From positions 1 to 14,048 of the forward strand of contig JAUPVJ010000021.1 in NCBI GenBank assembly GCA_030917145.1: 14,048 bases of DNA, given 5' to 3'. Below are positions 14,002 through 14,048 of the stretch, piece by piece. The notes beneath the pieces are model-generated. The model was not told the origin of the DNA, ran no database searches, and was given only the letters and a program-made list of their open reading frames with translations. The DNA is from Patescibacteria group bacterium. GTDB lineage: Bacteria > Patescibacteriota > Minisyncoccia > Phycocordibacterales > CAIRYW01. Within the stretch, counting starts at the first letter, position 1; the number at the start of each line of letters is the position of its first letter. Position numbers and translations under genes: made by a program.

Positions 14002-14048
14002 ATGTCTTTTAGGCATGTGAAAATAACGGGGTTCGTCTCTGCCCCCAC
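14002..14048 (+). CDS. possible start of a downstream gene (partial)
   Basis: From the ATG at 14002 the frame is open to the window end and would begin MSFRHVKITGFVSAP. An in-frame GTG at 14017 is an alternative start. The distance of about 30 bases from the predicted promoter start is reasonable for a coding gene. Fifteen codons are too few to name a family, and the stretch could equally be the beginning of a structured RNA (GGGG and CCCC at its end can pair). Confidence 0.25.
   Translation, partial: MSFRHVKITGFVSAP

Noticed and set aside
14023..14048. tRNA T-arm-like GGGGTTCGTCTCTGCCCC at the right end.
   Set aside because: The loop is too long for a T-arm and no acceptor or anticodon arm is present upstream.
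1..14048. CRISPR array, insertion sequence or prophage genes.
   Set aside because: No spaced long direct repeats, transposase, integrase or phage motifs were seen; the only repeats are the short heptads and palindromes listed.

Overview
The window looks like a piece of a small-genome, AT-rich bacterium of the Candidate Phyla Radiation (Patescibacteria), probably Parcubacteria-like. The reasons are the ArgS signature around its HIGH box (DPNPFKVFHIGH), an eukaryote-like IleRS, a one-gene alpha2-type GlyRS, near-absence of Shine-Dalgarno sites, very tight gene spacing, and roughly 35% GC in sampled coding lines. The lineage is an inference from memory of these families. The genetic code looks standard: argS ends at a TGA exactly where the family ends.

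Left part (1-3809): thymidylate kinase (tmk, +) runs tail-to-tail into an acidic unknown protein on the minus strand (4-base overlap). That gene is divergent from argS, with only 25 bases between the two start codons. After argS comes a pair of matching palindromes, a promoter, and a DoxX-like membrane protein with a cysteine-rich tail, closed by a strong terminator.

Middle (3855-5224): trhO (tRNA U34 hydroxylase) has its own near-consensus promoter and a bidirectional terminator. The next 400 bases are a compositional island of about 50% GC. On the minus strand it carries a promoter, two tiny very basic ORFs and the shared terminator. Its promoter stands back-to-back with a plus-strand promoter whose -35 region overlaps a perfect DnaA box.

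Right part (5225-13953): five co-directional genes, namely a six-helix membrane protein, ileS, recO, a single-pass membrane protein with a large Ig/DUF11-like extracellular part, and glyQS. Spacers of about 60 bases before recO and before glyQS hold 7-base tandem repeats of related sequence on opposite strands. The window closes with a TTGACA-17-TATCAT promoter and a hairpin, running into an unknown downstream unit.

Functionally this is mostly translation: three aminoacyl-tRNA synthetases and one wobble-uridine modification enzyme, plus dTMP supply (tmk) and recombination repair (recO). The most striking element is inside ileS: a complete histidine-phosphatase domain with all expected catalytic residues is inserted into a type-2 IleRS that also has the swapped GxHH form of the HIGH motif. 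Several genes have a -10 hexamer 6 to 9 bases from the start codon, which suggests leaderless transcripts.
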